From positions 1,178,001 through 1,242,000 of the forward strand of contig NZ_AP024238.1 of assembly GCF_019973615.1 (NCBI RefSeq): a stretch of DNA of 64,000 nucleotides. The letters run 5' to 3'. A program made the position numbers and the translations under genes. The notes below the pieces were generated by a model that saw only the letters and a program-made list of their open reading frames with translations, searched no databases and had not been told where the DNA came from. Of the stretch, positions 44,790 to 57,457 are shown in pieces. Within the stretch, counting starts at the first letter, position 1. Each line of letters opens with the position of its first letter. This DNA is from Rhodoferax lithotrophicus (lineage in GTDB: Bacteria > Pseudomonadota > Gammaproteobacteria > Burkholderiales > Burkholderiaceae_C).

Positions 44790-44877
44790 AGGGTTTCTTT
44801 CTCGAAAATGGAAGTAGCCGCCATTTTGGCAGTGAATCCGTTTCCTCCGCGCTTGCCCCGCCCTACCACCCCAGGGA

Positions 44878-48470
<3,593 letters not shown>

Positions 48471-48486
<16 letters not shown>

Positions 48487-48525
48487 CTTCCTGGGCGTGT
48501 GTGCAGGGCGCGCTCAGTCGTACAA
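48471..48525 (+). repeat. Dispersed repeat, probable decayed copy (end of padR)
   Basis: The first 26 bases (GCTATTGAATGAGTAGC, then TTCCTGGGC) match copy 1 with four differences. The second half is only loosely similar (GCGCTCAG). It would supply the TAG of padR. Confidence 0.45.
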
Positions 48526-48678
48526 AGCGGTGTTTCCGAGGCTACTCCAGGCTGTGGAAAAACCACCCTGCGGTGGGTAAGGCGGTATACCTCTTGAGCC
48601 TTGACGGGTTATCATCAGGCCAACTTTTACCGATTCACGGCAATGCAAGACGCATCCGGTATCGACCTCACACATACC

Positions 48679-49317
48679 ATGGCCCGCTACAACGCTCCTC
48701 TCGAAATTCATGTTCATGGTCAAGTGGCATTGCGCAGCAATGTGACTTTCCAGCAGCTCCAGGATGTTCTCAAACCGCTCTGGAAGTACGCTGGTGCTCG
48801 CTCTTTGTCGGATGCCACGGGCAGTTTTTATGAAGATGAACCCGGCATCAAATTCGACGCACAAGAGCATTTGCTGCAAATGTGCTGGACCGTTGAGGGT
48901 GATGACGACTTTCGGCAGGTGCTCGATGAGGTGTGTATGAACCTCAATGAGGTGGCGCAAACCGGCTCGGCCATAGAGGTGACCTTTTATGACGCTGAGT
49001 TTGACGAAGAAGAAGAGGGTGACTCGCCCGATGCCGAGTCGCGTGACGATTTTGTGATTCTGTTTGTCGGGCCCGACCCGGCCTCCATCATGCAGGTGCA
49101 GCGTGATTTGCTGGTGCAGGATGTGGTGAGCCTGATGGAGCGCCACTTTGACGGTGCGGAGCTGGGCGGCGTGGTGGCGGCGGTGGACAGCTTGTTCAGC
49201 CAGCGCTTTGATGATTTGGTGAATTCCTTGCAACTGGGCAAACCCCCGCGTGGCTCTGGTGGCGGTGGCGGTGGCATGGGCCACGGGGGTGGCCGCAAGC
49301 CGCGCCATTTGCATTGA
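48679..49317 (+). CDS. Conserved betaproteobacterial protein of unknown function (DUF6806-like)
   Basis: About 212 residues, soluble and acidic. Distinct segments are MARYNAPLEIHVHGQVALR, LKPLWKYAGARSL, EPGIKFDAQEHLLQMCWTV, EVTFYDAEFDEEEE and LMERHFDGAELGGVVAAVD, then a Gly-rich tail ending RKPRHLH. I associate this pattern with a conserved Burkholderiales family of unknown role. An in-frame ATG at 48643 would add 12 residues. No catalytic motif can be named. Confidence 0.75.
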   Translation: MARYNAPLEIHVHGQVALRSNVTFQQLQDVLKPLWKYAGARSLSDATGSFYEDEPGIKFDAQEHLLQMCWTVEGDDDFRQVLDEVCMNLNEVAQTGSAIEVTFYDAEFDEEEEGDSPDAESRDDFVILFVGPDPASIMQVQRDLLVQDVVSLMERHFDGAELGGVVAAVDSLFSQRFDDLVNSLQLGKPPRGSGGGGGGMGHGGGRKPRHLH

Positions 49318-49427
49318 TGGCATACCCATCGGATTTCGTTGAACGACGCTTCAGGTTGTGGTTATAGTGCAATAACTGACGGAGACAGGGCCCAAGATTG
49401 AAGCCCTGAGGATCAAGGCACACACGT

Positions 49428-50678
49428 ATGCTCAAGAAAATCGCGGTGGATCAGCTGCAATTGGGGATGCACCTGAAGGAGTTTTGTGGTTCCTGGATGG
49501 ATCACCCGTTCTGGCGCACGGGTTTTGTCCTGACGAATCCGCTGGATCTGGATTTGATTCTGCGCAGCTCCATCAAGGAGGTCTGGATTGATGCCAGCCT
49601 GGGGGACGATGTTCCTGAGGGGCAAGCCGTCATGGACGAAGAGGAAGTCGAGGTGGCTCCCACAGAAGCGGTCAAAAAGCTGAAAGTGTCCGTGGTTCCC
49701 CATCTGTTGCGCGACACCACCCCTATCCCGGCCGACAAAGAGATGGCGCGAGCGGCGATGATCTGCCAGGAGTCCAAAGCGGCGGTGATTGCCATGTTTG
49801 AAGAAGCGCGCATGGGTAATGCGGTGGATGTGGGTGGTGCCCGGCAACTGGTAGAAAACATCTCGGATTCGGTCGCACGTAACCCTGGGGCCATCATCAG
49901 CCTGGCACGCCTGAAAACGGCGGACGACTACACCTACATGCATTCCGTGGCAGTGTGCGCCATGATGGTGGCACTGGCCAAGCAGCTGGGCCTGAATGAT
50001 GCACAAACGCGCTCAAGTGGCATGGCCGGCTTGTTGCATGACGTGGGCAAGGTGGCCATGCCACCCGAGGTACTCAACAAGCCCGGCAAGCTGACCGAGG
50101 CCGAATTCACCCTCATCCGCACCCATCCTGTGCAAGGCATCAGATTGCTCAAGGCCACGCCTGATGTGGACCCGGTGGCGCTGGATGTGGTGTTGCATCA
50201 CCATGAAAAAATGGACGGTACCGGTTACCCGGATCGCCTGAAAGGTGACCAGATCAGCCTGTACGCCAAAATGGGCGCGGTGTGTGATGTGTACGATGCC
50301 ATCACATCCAACCGCCCTTACAAAGCGGGGTGGGACCCGGCCGAATCCTTGCGCAAGATGGCCGAATGGACCAAGAGCCACTTTGATCTCATGGTGTTTC
50401 AGGCTTTTGTCAAGAGCATGGGTATTTACCCGGTGGGCTCGCTGGTGCGGCTGAATTCGGGCCGTATCGGGGTGGTGACGGAGCAGTCTGCGGGCTCACT
50501 CACCACGCCGATCATGAAGGTGTTTTTCTCCACCAAATCCAATATGCGCATCATGCCCTATGTGCTGGACTTGTCTTTGCCGGGTTGCACCGAAAAAATA
50601 TTTCAGCGTGAAGACCCGGAAAAATGGAAGTTCCCAGACCTCAATGAAATGTGGTCCGGGCTGTTACTACCTACTTGA
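49428..50678 (+). CDS. HD-GYP domain cyclic-di-GMP phosphodiesterase
   Basis: A 416-residue protein with an N-terminal DUF3391 domain (residues 1-140) and a C-terminal HD-GYP domain that hydrolyses cyclic-di-GMP. The HD motif is GLLHDVGKVAMP, the metal-binding HHHEKMDGTGYPDRL holds the GYP motif, and CDVYDAITSNRPYK follows. All ligands expected for activity appear present. It is a soluble protein without membrane segments, so input is probably cytosolic. A repeat copy lies nine bases after the stop. Confidence 0.92.
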   Translation: MLKKIAVDQLQLGMHLKEFCGSWMDHPFWRTGFVLTNPLDLDLILRSSIKEVWIDASLGDDVPEGQAVMDEEEVEVAPTEAVKKLKVSVVPHLLRDTTPIPADKEMARAAMICQESKAAVIAMFEEARMGNAVDVGGARQLVENISDSVARNPGAIISLARLKTADDYTYMHSVAVCAMMVALAKQLGLNDAQTRSSGMAGLLHDVGKVAMPPEVLNKPGKLTEAEFTLIRTHPVQGIRLLKATPDVDPVALDVVLHHHEKMDGTGYPDRLKGDQISLYAKMGAVCDVYDAITSNRPYKAGWDPAESLRKMAEWTKSHFDLMVFQAFVKSMGIYPVGSLVRLNSGRIGVVTEQSAGSLTTPIMKVFFSTKSNMRIMPYVLDLSLPGCTEKIFQREDPEKWKFPDLNEMWSGLLLPT

Positions 50679-50686
50679 TTGGGAAT

Positions 50687-50741
50687 GAATTTGGCTTCTG
50701 ATGTTTGTAATAAGAGCGTTAGTAGCTATATAAGTTATAGC
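50687..50741 (-). repeat. Dispersed ~55-bp repeat, copy 11 (intergenic)
   Basis: Minus orientation: GCTATAACTTATATAGC, with a compensated arm pair (GCTATA/TATAGC), then TACTAACGCTCTT, then CATCAGAAGCC. It lies between the convergent HD-GYP and acyl-CoA dehydrogenase genes. Confidence 0.75.
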
Positions 50742-50758
50742 TAAAAAAGATGCCATGT

Positions 50759-52036
50759 TCAGCAGCCGCGGGTGATCGGCATGTCGACGGGCTGCGGCTT
50801 GGCGGCGTACTTGCGCAGCTCCAGCTTGGCAATGGCGTTACGGTGCACCTCATCCGGGCCGTCGGCAAAACGCAGGGTGCGTGCACTGGCGTAGGCATAA
50901 GCCAGCGGAAAGTCGTCACACATGCCGGCTCCACCAAAGGCCTGCATGGCCCAGTCAATCACCTGGCAGGCCATGTTGGGGGCCACCACCTTGATCATGG
51001 CGATCTCGTTCTTGGCAAATTTATTGCCCGCCACGTCCATCATCCAGGCCGCTTTCAGGGTGAGCAGGCGTGCCATGTCGATCTTGCAACGGGCCTCGGC
51101 AATCCGCTCTTGTGTGACTGTTTGCGAGGCAATGGGTTTGCCAAAGGCCACGCGCTGGGTCGTGCGTTTGCACATCAGCTCCAGCGCCCGTTCGGCCAGG
51201 CCAATCAGGCGCATGCAGTGGTGGATACGTCCTGGGCCCAGGCGGCCTTGGGCGATCTCGAAGCCGCGGCCCTCACCCAGCAAAATGTTGCTGGCCGGGA
51301 CGCACACATTTTTGTAGCTGATTTCCATGTGGCCATGGGGTGCATCGTCGTAGCCCATCACGTTCAGCGGGCGCAACACCGTGACACCGGGGGCGTTGGA
51401 TGGCACCAGAATCATGCTTTGCTGGGTGTGGCGGTCTGACTCGGGGTTGGTTTTGCCCATCACGATGTGGACGGCACAGCGCGGGTCACCCGCGCCGCTG
51501 ATCCACCATTTGCGGCCATTGATCACATAGTCGTCACCGTCACGCTCGATGCGGGTTTCGATGTTGGTGGCATCGCTGGAGGCGACATCCGGCTCGGTCA
51601 TGGAAAACGCCGAGCGGATGTTGCCTTCCAGCAGGGGTTTGAGCCATTGTTGTTTGTGCTCGGTGGAGCCGTAGCGCGCAATGGTTTCCATGTTGCCGGT
51701 GTCGGGGGCCGAGCAGTTGAAGACTTCGCTGCTCCACATTACCCGGCCCATGATTTCGGCCAAGGGCGCGTATTCCTGGTTGGTCAGGCCAGCACCCGCG
51801 TTAATGCCACCGGCTTGTGCGCTGTCGAGCGGGTAGAACAGGTTCCACAAGCCTTGTTCCTGTGCTTTCAGTTTGAGGTTTTCAATGGTTTGCAGCGGTG
51901 TCCAACGCTTGCCTGCAGCCGTGTTGGCTTCCACTTCGGCATGGTGTGCACCTTCAGCCGGGTAGATGTGCTCATCCATGAATTGGAGCAACCTGGCTTG
52001 TAATTCTTTGGTTTTGGGGGAGTAGTCAAAATCCAT
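50759..52036 (-). CDS. Acyl-CoA dehydrogenase (ACAD10/11-like)
   Basis: A 425-residue FAD-dependent dehydrogenase catalysing the first step of beta-oxidation-like pathways. Visible segments include [16 protein letters not shown] (substrate loop), [36 protein letters not shown] and the C-terminal [19 protein letters not shown] flavin loop. The group that neighbours an APH-like kinase (next gene) resembles mammalian ACAD10/11, which process hydroxy fatty acids. Gene pairing supports that role. Substrate unproven. Confidence 0.92.
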   Translation of the reverse strand: MDFDYSPKTKELQARLLQFMDEHIYPAEGAHHAEVEANTAAGKRWTPLQTIENLKLKAQEQGLWNLFYPLDSAQAGGINAGAGLTNQEYAPLAEIMGRVMWSSEVFNCSAPDTGNMETIARYGSTEHKQQWLKPLLEGNIRSAFSMTEPDVASSDATNIETRIERDGDDYVINGRKWWISGAGDPRCAVHIVMGKTNPESDRHTQQSMILVPSNAPGVTVLRPLNVMGYDDAPHGHMEISYKNVCVPASNILLGEGRGFEIAQGRLGPGRIHHCMRLIGLAERALELMCKRTTQRVAFGKPIASQTVTQERIAEARCKIDMARLLTLKAAWMMDVAGNKFAKNEIAMIKVVAPNMACQVIDWAMQAFGGAGMCDDFPLAYAYASARTLRFADGPDEVHRNAIAKLELRKYAAKPQPVDMPITRGC

Positions 52037-52077
52037 GGTGGTCTCGCAAGGGTGATGGAGTGGGTAAAAATTTATAA

Positions 52078-52132
52078 GAAATAGGGCGCTAGCGCTTTAT
52101 GGGTAAGCGTAAGCAGCTATCAAATTTAATTT
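52078..52132 (-). repeat. Dispersed ~55-bp repeat, copy 12 (abuts kinase gene stop)
   Basis: Minus orientation: the left arm is decayed but GATAGC, TGCTTACGCTT and AAAGCGCTAGCGCCCTATTT are clear. It touches the TAA of the kinase gene. Confidence 0.6.
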
Positions 52133-53216
52133 ATGCACGTTGCGCAAATTGCCAGGCCAGTTGCGCCAGCGGGCGGGCTCCGGCGGCGGTGCTGATGGCC
52201 TGGGCGCTGGCGGCGGTACCGGCTTCGACACGTTTGCCAATGCCTTGCAGGATGGCGGCCATGCGAAACAGGTTGTAGGCCATATAAAAGGCCCAGTCTT
52301 GTGTCAGTTGTTCGGGCGTGGCCAAGCGGGTGCGCTGGCAGTATTGGCGAATGTAGTCAGCCTCTTGCGGAATGCCCAGGGCCGCCCAGTCCAGCCCGCC
52401 AATGCCGCGAAACGCGCCGGGGGCAATGTGCCAGCCCATGCAGTGGTAGCTGAAGTCGGCCAGCGGGTGCCCCAGGGTGGAGAGTTCCCAGTCCAGCACC
52501 GCAATCACCCGTGGCTCCGTGGGGTGGAACACCAGGTTGTCCAGCCGGTAGTCTCCATGCACGATGCTGACCATGGCCGGGTCACGCGCCATGGCCGGAA
52601 TGTGTTCGGGCAGCCAGATCATGAGCTTGTCCATCTCGGGGATCGGCTGGGTGATGGAGGCTGCATACTGCTTGCTCCAGCGGCCAATCTGGCGCTCAAA
52701 ATAGTTGCCGGGTTTGCCGTAGTCTGACAGGCCGCGGGCGGCGAAATCCACGCTGTGCAAGGCGGCGATGACGCGGTTCATTTCGTCGTAAATGGCCGCA
52801 CGCTCGGTGCGGCTCATACCCGGCAGGGACTGATCCCACAGAATACGCCCGTCCATGCACTCCATGATGTAAAACGCCCGGCCAATCACCGACTCGTCCT
52901 CGCACAGGCACAGCATCTTGGGCACGGGCACATCTGAGCCAGCCAGACCACGCATCACGGCGTATTCGCGCTCAATGGCGTGGGCTGAGGGCAGCAGCTT
53001 GGCCACCGGGCCTGGTTTGCTGCGCATCACATAGTTTTGGCCGGGTGTGATCAGTTTGTAGGTGGGGTTGGACTGGCCTCCTTTGAACGATTCCACGCTT
53101 AAAGGCCCTTTGAAATCGGGCAGGTGTTGTGTGAGCCATTGAGTCAGGGCCGGCACATCAAAGGCCTGGGCCGCGGTCACCGCATGGGTGCCGATGAATT
53201 GGTCAAAATCAGTCAT
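52131..53216 (-). CDS. APH-like phosphotransferase (ACAD10/11 N-terminal type)
   Basis: A 361-residue aminoglycoside-phosphotransferase-like kinase. Visible segments are FKGGQSNPTYKLI (nucleotide-binding), VHGDYRLDNLVFHP (catalytic HGD..xN) and AVLDWELSTLGHPLAD (metal Asp). In mammals this domain is fused to ACAD10/11 and phosphorylates 4-hydroxyacyl-CoA. Its coupling here to an acyl-CoA dehydrogenase gene 94 bases downstream suggests the same two-step chemistry (inference). It is not an antibiotic resistance gene by sequence. Confidence 0.88.
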   Translation of the reverse strand: MTDFDQFIGTHAVTAAQAFDVPALTQWLTQHLPDFKGPLSVESFKGGQSNPTYKLITPGQNYVMRSKPGPVAKLLPSAHAIEREYAVMRGLAGSDVPVPKMLCLCEDESVIGRAFYIMECMDGRILWDQSLPGMSRTERAAIYDEMNRVIAALHSVDFAARGLSDYGKPGNYFERQIGRWSKQYAASITQPIPEMDKLMIWLPEHIPAMARDPAMVSIVHGDYRLDNLVFHPTEPRVIAVLDWELSTLGHPLADFSYHCMGWHIAPGAFRGIGGLDWAALGIPQEADYIRQYCQRTRLATPEQLTQDWAFYMAYNLFRMAAILQGIGKRVEAGTAASAQAISTAAGARPLAQLAWQFAQRA

Positions 53217-53270
53217 GGTGTGTGAAGGGCAATATGGTTGGGGCCGTGGGTGGATGGATAGGTTTCAGTT

Positions 53271-53984
53271 CTACGGCTCGGTGATCCGCATCAAGGCGTC
53301 GCGGTCGCGCACCACCAGACCACCGGGTTCGATGCGAATGGTTTCCTCGCGCTCCATGGCCTTGAGTTCCTGATTGACACGCTGGCGCGAAGCTCCCAGC
53401 AGCTGGGCCAGTTCTTCCTGCGCCAGTTGCAGACCAATACGAACCTCGGAGCCGTCGTTCAGGCAGGGCACACCATAACTGCGCACCAGGTGCAACAGCT
53501 GCTTGGCCAACCGGGCCCTCAAGGGCAGCGTGTTGAGGTCTTCCACCAAACCATAAAGCTGGCGAATACGCCGGGCATGCAGGCGCAGCAAGGCTTCGTA
53601 GAGTTCGGTGTGGTGGGCCAGGATTTTTTTGAAATCGGCCCGTGCCACACACAAAATGGTGGTGTCGCCATGAGCGTAGGCATCGTGGGTGCGACGGTCG
53701 CCGTCGAAGATGGCCACATCGCCAAACCAGATGCCCGGCTCCACATAGGTCAGGGTGATCTGTTTGCCCGACAGCGAGGTGGAGCTCACCCGTACTGCGC
53801 CCTTGGCGCAGGCAATCCATTCCTGCGGGGTTTCGCCACGCGCGGTGATGAGGTCGCCGTCTTTGTAACGTTTGACAAATGCGCATCGAAGTATGTCGTG
53901 TCGGAGTGAGGGTGAAAGGCTGGCAAACCAGCGCCCGGCATTGATTGCGGAGCGTTCGTCAATGGTAAGGATGGGCTCGGTCAT
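53271..53984 (-). CDS. Crp/Fnr-family transcriptional regulator
   Basis: About 237 residues. An N-terminal cNMP-binding-type beta-barrel (YKDGDLITARGETPQEW, SLSGKQITLTYVEPGIWFGDVAIFDG) is followed by a helix and a winged HTH (LAQEELAQLLGASRQRVNQEL, IEPGGLVVRD). It lacks the N-terminal cysteines of Fnr, so oxygen sensing through an iron-sulfur cluster is unlikely. It precedes the kinase gene on the same strand by 54 bases and may regulate acyl-CoA breakdown. Start ATG 53984 rather than 54014. Confidence 0.88.
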   Translation of the reverse strand: MTEPILTIDERSAINAGRWFASLSPSLRHDILRCAFVKRYKDGDLITARGETPQEWIACAKGAVRVSSTSLSGKQITLTYVEPGIWFGDVAIFDGDRRTHDAYAHGDTTILCVARADFKKILAHHTELYEALLRLHARRIRQLYGLVEDLNTLPLRARLAKQLLHLVRSYGVPCLNDGSEVRIGLQLAQEELAQLLGASRQRVNQELKAMEREETIRIEPGGLVVRDRDALMRITEP

Positions 53985-54091
53985 GTTCTGTCCGGTGGGT
54001 GACTCAAAAACCATTCATTGTCACGTGCGGGACGTGCCAATGGCGACACGTTTGTCACCTGGGTGTCTGCGGCAGGTTCCCGGCGAAAAAA

Positions 54092-54110
54092 AGCCCGCTT
54101 GGAGCGGGCT
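54092..54110 (-). terminator. Hairpin terminator after hydroxyacid dehydrogenase gene
   Basis: AGCCCGC-TTGGA-GCGGGCT, with an A run on the plus strand that gives eight U in the minus transcript, 26 bases after the stop at 54136. Confidence 0.8.
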
Positions 54111-54135
54111 GCTTTCTTCAGAGGTTTGTCCGGGT

Positions 54136-55143
54136 TTACCTGCGTACTTGCAGGGCACCCGGGTTAACGATGTTGGTGGGGCGACCCTTGATGTAGTTGA
54201 TCACATTGTCAAAAGCCGCACCAAAATAAAGCTCGTAGCTGTCTTGTTCCACATAACCAATGTGAGGCGTGCAAATGCAGTTTTCCAGCCGCAACAGCGC
54301 ATGGCCTTGCAAAATGGGTTCTGACTCAAACACATCGACGGCGGCCATGCCGGGGCGACCACGGTTCAGGGCGCTGATCAGGGCATCGGGTTCAATCAGT
54401 TCGGCACGCGAGGTGTTCACCAGCAGCGCAGTGGGTTTCATGCGCGACAAGTCTTCCAGTTTGACGATGTTGTGGTTGTCTTCGGCCAGCCGCAGGTGTA
54501 AGGACAACACATCAGATTGCTCGAACAACTCTTCGCGGGTGCTGGTCACTTCATAGCCATCCAGTACCGCCCGCTCGCGGCTGGGGGCGCGGCCCCAAAT
54601 GATCACCCGCATGCCAAAGGCCTTGCCATATCCGGCGACCAGTTGGCCAATGCGGCCATAACCCCAAATACCCAGGGTACGCCCCTTGAGCACGGTGCCC
54701 AGACAGAAATTGGGTGGCATGGCACCGGTTTTCAGGCCCGATTGTTGCCAGGCGCCGTGTTTGAGGTTGCCAATGTATTGCGGCAAGCGTCTGGCCGCCG
54801 CCATGATCAGTGCCCAGGTGAGTTCAGCCGGGGCTATCGGCGAGCCGGTGCCTTCGGCCACAGCAACGCCACATTCCGTGCAGGCGTTGACATCAATGTG
54901 GGGCCCCACCCGGCCACTTTGGGCAATCAGCTTGAGCCTGGGCAGTTTTTCAATCAGCGCCCGCGGCAGATGGGTGCGTTCCCGGTTAAGCACAATCACG
55001 TCAGCATCTTTGAGTCTGATCGAGAGTTGCCCCAGGCCTTTGACGGTGTTGGTGTACACCTTGGCTTGGTAAACCTCCAGTTTGGCGGCACAAGCCAGTT
55101 TTCTGACCGCGTCTTGGTAATCGTCAAGTATCACAATATTCAT
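54136..55143 (-). CDS. D-2-hydroxyacid dehydrogenase family protein
   Basis: A 335-residue NAD-dependent dehydrogenase. The nucleotide-binding fingerprint is LGIWGYGRIGQLVAGYGKAF; catalytic residues are the Arg of VNTSRAELI, the Glu of FESEPI and the His of TPHIGYVEQD. It resembles phosphoglycerate/hydroxypyruvate-type dehydrogenases without a regulatory ACT domain. Substrate undetermined. It is a single transcription unit with a terminator. Confidence 0.9.
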   Translation of the reverse strand: MNIVILDDYQDAVRKLACAAKLEVYQAKVYTNTVKGLGQLSIRLKDADVIVLNRERTHLPRALIEKLPRLKLIAQSGRVGPHIDVNACTECGVAVAEGTGSPIAPAELTWALIMAAARRLPQYIGNLKHGAWQQSGLKTGAMPPNFCLGTVLKGRTLGIWGYGRIGQLVAGYGKAFGMRVIIWGRAPSRERAVLDGYEVTSTREELFEQSDVLSLHLRLAEDNHNIVKLEDLSRMKPTALLVNTSRAELIEPDALISALNRGRPGMAAVDVFESEPILQGHALLRLENCICTPHIGYVEQDSYELYFGAAFDNVINYIKGRPTNIVNPGALQVRR

Positions 55144-55188
55144 GGGTCAATTGTGCCTTGACCACAGGCTGACTGGACGGTGCTGGGA

Positions 55189-55527
55189 TTAATGCAATTG
55201 AGTTTCAAAGGCTGCGAGCCGATCTAGCTCGGCACACACATCGGCCATGCGGCCTGAAATCACCATGCGACCCACTTGGGATGAGGTTTGTCCAGCCTCC
55301 ATGACACGAATCATTCGCAAGGGGCGGTGGACCTGGGCCTGGCTTTCAGCATGGGGCTGGTGTTGCAACGTAAGGTCGTACGGTGTGTGGATGCCAGGCT
55401 GGTGGGTGACAACAGGCAAGTCGAAAGTGTGATCCAGGGGCTGGCTTTGCCCTGGCGTGGCTACCAGCCAGCGCCAAAACGCTTTGAGTGGGGTGATCAC
55501 GTCAATCGAATGCGAAGCTGGGTGCAT
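55189..55527 (-). CDS. Small conserved protein downstream of lexA
   Basis: A 112-residue protein with no signal or membrane segment. It has a hydrophobic N-terminal part (LKAFWRWLVAT), several His/Gln stretches and a distinctive C-terminus VGRMVISGRMADVCAELDRL. ATG 55527 follows GAGGT by six bases. It lies 60 bases after lexA on the same strand and is probably in its operon, so it may be SOS-induced (inference). I cannot name a function. Confidence 0.68.
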   Translation of the reverse strand: MHPASHSIDVITPLKAFWRWLVATPGQSQPLDHTFDLPVVTHQPGIHTPYDLTLQHQPHAESQAQVHRPLRMIRVMEAGQTSSQVGRMVISGRMADVCAELDRLAAFETQLH

Positions 55528-55587
55528 GGCAAACCTCTTGGAGAAAGGGAGTGGTGTTGGATCGGGTGCCGCTTGTTGTGTGGGGAA

Positions 55588-56262
55588 CTACATCAGCATG
55601 GTGTTGCGGATCAGACCCACGGCCAGGCCTTCAATCTCGAATGGTTCACCGGGCTCCACCACAATGGTTTGGTAGTCGGGATTTTCCGGGTGTAACTCAA
55701 TCAGGTTGTTGTGGCGGATGAAGCGCTTGACCGTAACTTCGTCGCCCAGGCGGGCCACCACAATCTGACCATTTTTGGCATCACGGGTGCTTTGTACGGC
55801 CAGCAGGTCACCGTCCATGATGCCGGCATCACGCATGGACATGCCGCGCACTTTCAACAGGTAATCAGGTTTGTGCTGAAACAGGCTGTTTTCAACGTAG
55901 AACGTTTGGTCGACATGTTCCTGGGCCAGGATGGGTGAGCCTGCCGCTACCCGGCCAATCAGCGGCAAGGCGAGTTGCGCCAGACTGGCCAAAGGGGCTG
56001 CCAATTGTTGAATACGCGATTCGTTGATGGAGCGCAAGGAGTCGCCACGTAGCCGGATGCCTCGGGAGGTGCCGCTGACCAACTCGATGGCACCTTTGCG
56101 GGCCAGGGCTTGCAAGTGTTCTTCGGCTGCGTTGGCGGATTTGAAGCCCAGCTCTGCGGCAATTTCAGCACGGGTTGGGGGAGCACCCGTGCGTGCGATG
56201 GCCCGCTCGATAAGATCAAGGATCTGTTGCTGGCGATCGGTGAGCTTGGGTCGGGTGATCAT
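55588..56262 (-). CDS. lexA: LexA SOS repressor
   Basis: A 224-residue repressor that is self-cleaved in the presence of RecA-ssDNA. The N-terminal winged HTH ([36 protein letters not shown]) is followed by the S24 peptidase domain with cleavage site VAAGSP, the nucleophile in [11 protein letters not shown] and the Lys of VTVKRF. ATG 56262 follows AGGAG. Two LexA boxes lie 72-106 bases upstream, so it is autoregulated. The next gene downstream probably shares its transcript. Confidence 0.97.
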   Translation of the reverse strand: MITRPKLTDRQQQILDLIERAIARTGAPPTRAEIAAELGFKSANAAEEHLQALARKGAIELVSGTSRGIRLRGDSLRSINESRIQQLAAPLASLAQLALPLIGRVAAGSPILAQEHVDQTFYVENSLFQHKPDYLLKVRGMSMRDAGIMDGDLLAVQSTRDAKNGQIVVARLGDEVTVKRFIRHNNLIELHPENPDYQTIVVEPGEPFEIEGLAVGLIRNTMLM

Positions 56263-56333
56263 GTGGACTCCTGTGAACGGCAAAAGGTCAAACAAAAGGT
56301 GGATCTGAAAGGTGCTTGAATAATCTGCAAACA

Positions 56334-56368
56334 CTGTTTTCCTATCCAGTAACTGTATTTTTAACCAG
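56334..56368. promoter_or_regulatory. Tandem LexA (SOS) boxes between lexA and asparaginase gene
   Basis: CTGTTTTCCTATCCAG (56334-56349) and CTGTATTTTTAACCAG (56353-56368) both fit the CTGT-N8-ACAG SOS consensus with one change in the last half-site. They are 19 bases apart, in the divergent region, with the asparaginase start only 36 bases past the second box. Confidence 0.85.
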
Positions 56369-56403
56369 TTTATGAAAGTCTGCAAGTGGAATCTCAAGAA
56401 AAC

Positions 56404-57378
56404 ATGAAAAAAGTGGTGGTGTTGGGCACCGGCGGCACGATCGCAGGCAAGGCCAGCCATGCCTCTGACAACATTGGCTACACCGCCGCACAGGTGGGGG
56501 TGGCTGAGCTGCTGGCCCACGTGCCGGGTATGGCGGGTGTGCTGGCCGGGCGCAGGCTGGTGAGTGAACAAGTGGCGCAGGTTGACAGCAAGGACATGAG
56601 TTTTGCGGTCTGGCAAAGCTTGCTACAGCGGGTTCATGCCCACTTGCAGGCTGATGATGTGCAGGCAGTGGTCATCACCCATGGCACGGATACGCTGGAG
56701 GAAACGGCCTTTTTCCTGCACTCGGTGCTTCCTGCCGCGCAGATCAATGCCAAGCCGGTGGTGCTGACCTGTGCCATGCGGCCAGCCTCCAGCTTGTCAC
56801 CCGATGGCCCGCAAAATCTGCTCGATGCTGTTGCGGTGGCCTTGACTCCTGGCGCACACGGTGTGGTGGCGGTGTGTGCGGGCAGCGTACATGGCGCAGC
56901 GGATGTACAAAAAAGCCATACTTACCGCACGGATGCCTTCAGCTCGGGTGATGCCGGTGCCTTGGGTTATGTGGAGGAAGGTGGCGTGAGGTTGTTAAGA
57001 AATTGGCCTCTAGTGCCTGTCAATCAAGCGCAAATAGCTATTAAAAATATAGCTAATCAGGTGAGCTGGCCACGTGTTGAGATTGTCATGAACTATGCCG
57101 GTGGCAGCGCGGTGGTGGTGGATGCGCTGTTGCAGGCTGTGCCGGGAGCATCACCCTTGCGCGGTTTGGTGGTTGCGGCTACCGGCAATGGCACCCTGCA
57201 TCAGGATCTGGAAGCTGCCTTGCGCCGTGCGGTGCAAGCGGGTGTGCGCGTGGTGCGCTCCACACGCTGTGCCCAAGGACGGGTGCTGGCAGCACAACAC
57301 GCCGAGTTTGCCCATTCCAACGGCTTGTCGCCCGTCAAGGCGCGGGTGACGCTGATGCTGGAACTGATGGAAGCTTGA
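56404..57378 (+). CDS. L-asparaginase (type I/II)
   Basis: About 324 residues hydrolysing asparagine to aspartate. Signature blocks are LGTGGTIAG (first catalytic Thr), [15 protein letters not shown] (Thr-Asp) and the conserved [19 protein letters not shown]. No signal peptide is visible, so a cytosolic location is likely. A dispersed repeat copy is inserted in frame ([20 protein letters not shown]) before the C-terminal domain, which contains [16 protein letters not shown] 56404 is preferred to GTG 56386. It shares the promoter region with lexA. Confidence 0.9.
   Translation: MKKVVVLGTGGTIAGKASHASDNIGYTAAQVGVAELLAHVPGMAGVLAGRRLVSEQVAQVDSKDMSFAVWQSLLQRVHAHLQADDVQAVVITHGTDTLEETAFFLHSVLPAAQINAKPVVLTCAMRPASSLSPDGPQNLLDAVAVALTPGAHGVVAVCAGSVHGAADVQKSHTYRTDAFSSGDAGALGYVEEGGVRLLRNWPLVPVNQAQIAIKNIANQVSWPRVEIVMNYAGGSAVVVDALLQAVPGASPLRGLVVAATGNGTLHQDLEAALRRAVQAGVRVVRSTRCAQGRVLAAQHAEFAHSNGLSPVKARVTLMLELMEA
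56999..57053 (-). repeat. Dispersed ~55-bp repeat, copy 13 (inside asparaginase gene, antisense)
   Basis: Minus orientation: GCTATATTTTTAATAGC, then TATTTGCGCTTGATTG, then GGCACTAGAGGCCAATTT. It is one of the best-preserved copies and is translated in antisense without a stop. Confidence 0.8.
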
Positions 57379-57457
57379 CGGTTCACATCCTGCACCCCAG
57401 GCCCCGTCGTGTCATGAGTTGGCACGGTGACGGGAGCTGGGGATCAAGTGCGCCCTA

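Noticed and set aside
52131..53216. Aminoglycoside resistance gene
   Set aside because: The kinase motifs are of the ACAD10/11-associated type and the gene pairs with an acyl-CoA dehydrogenase.
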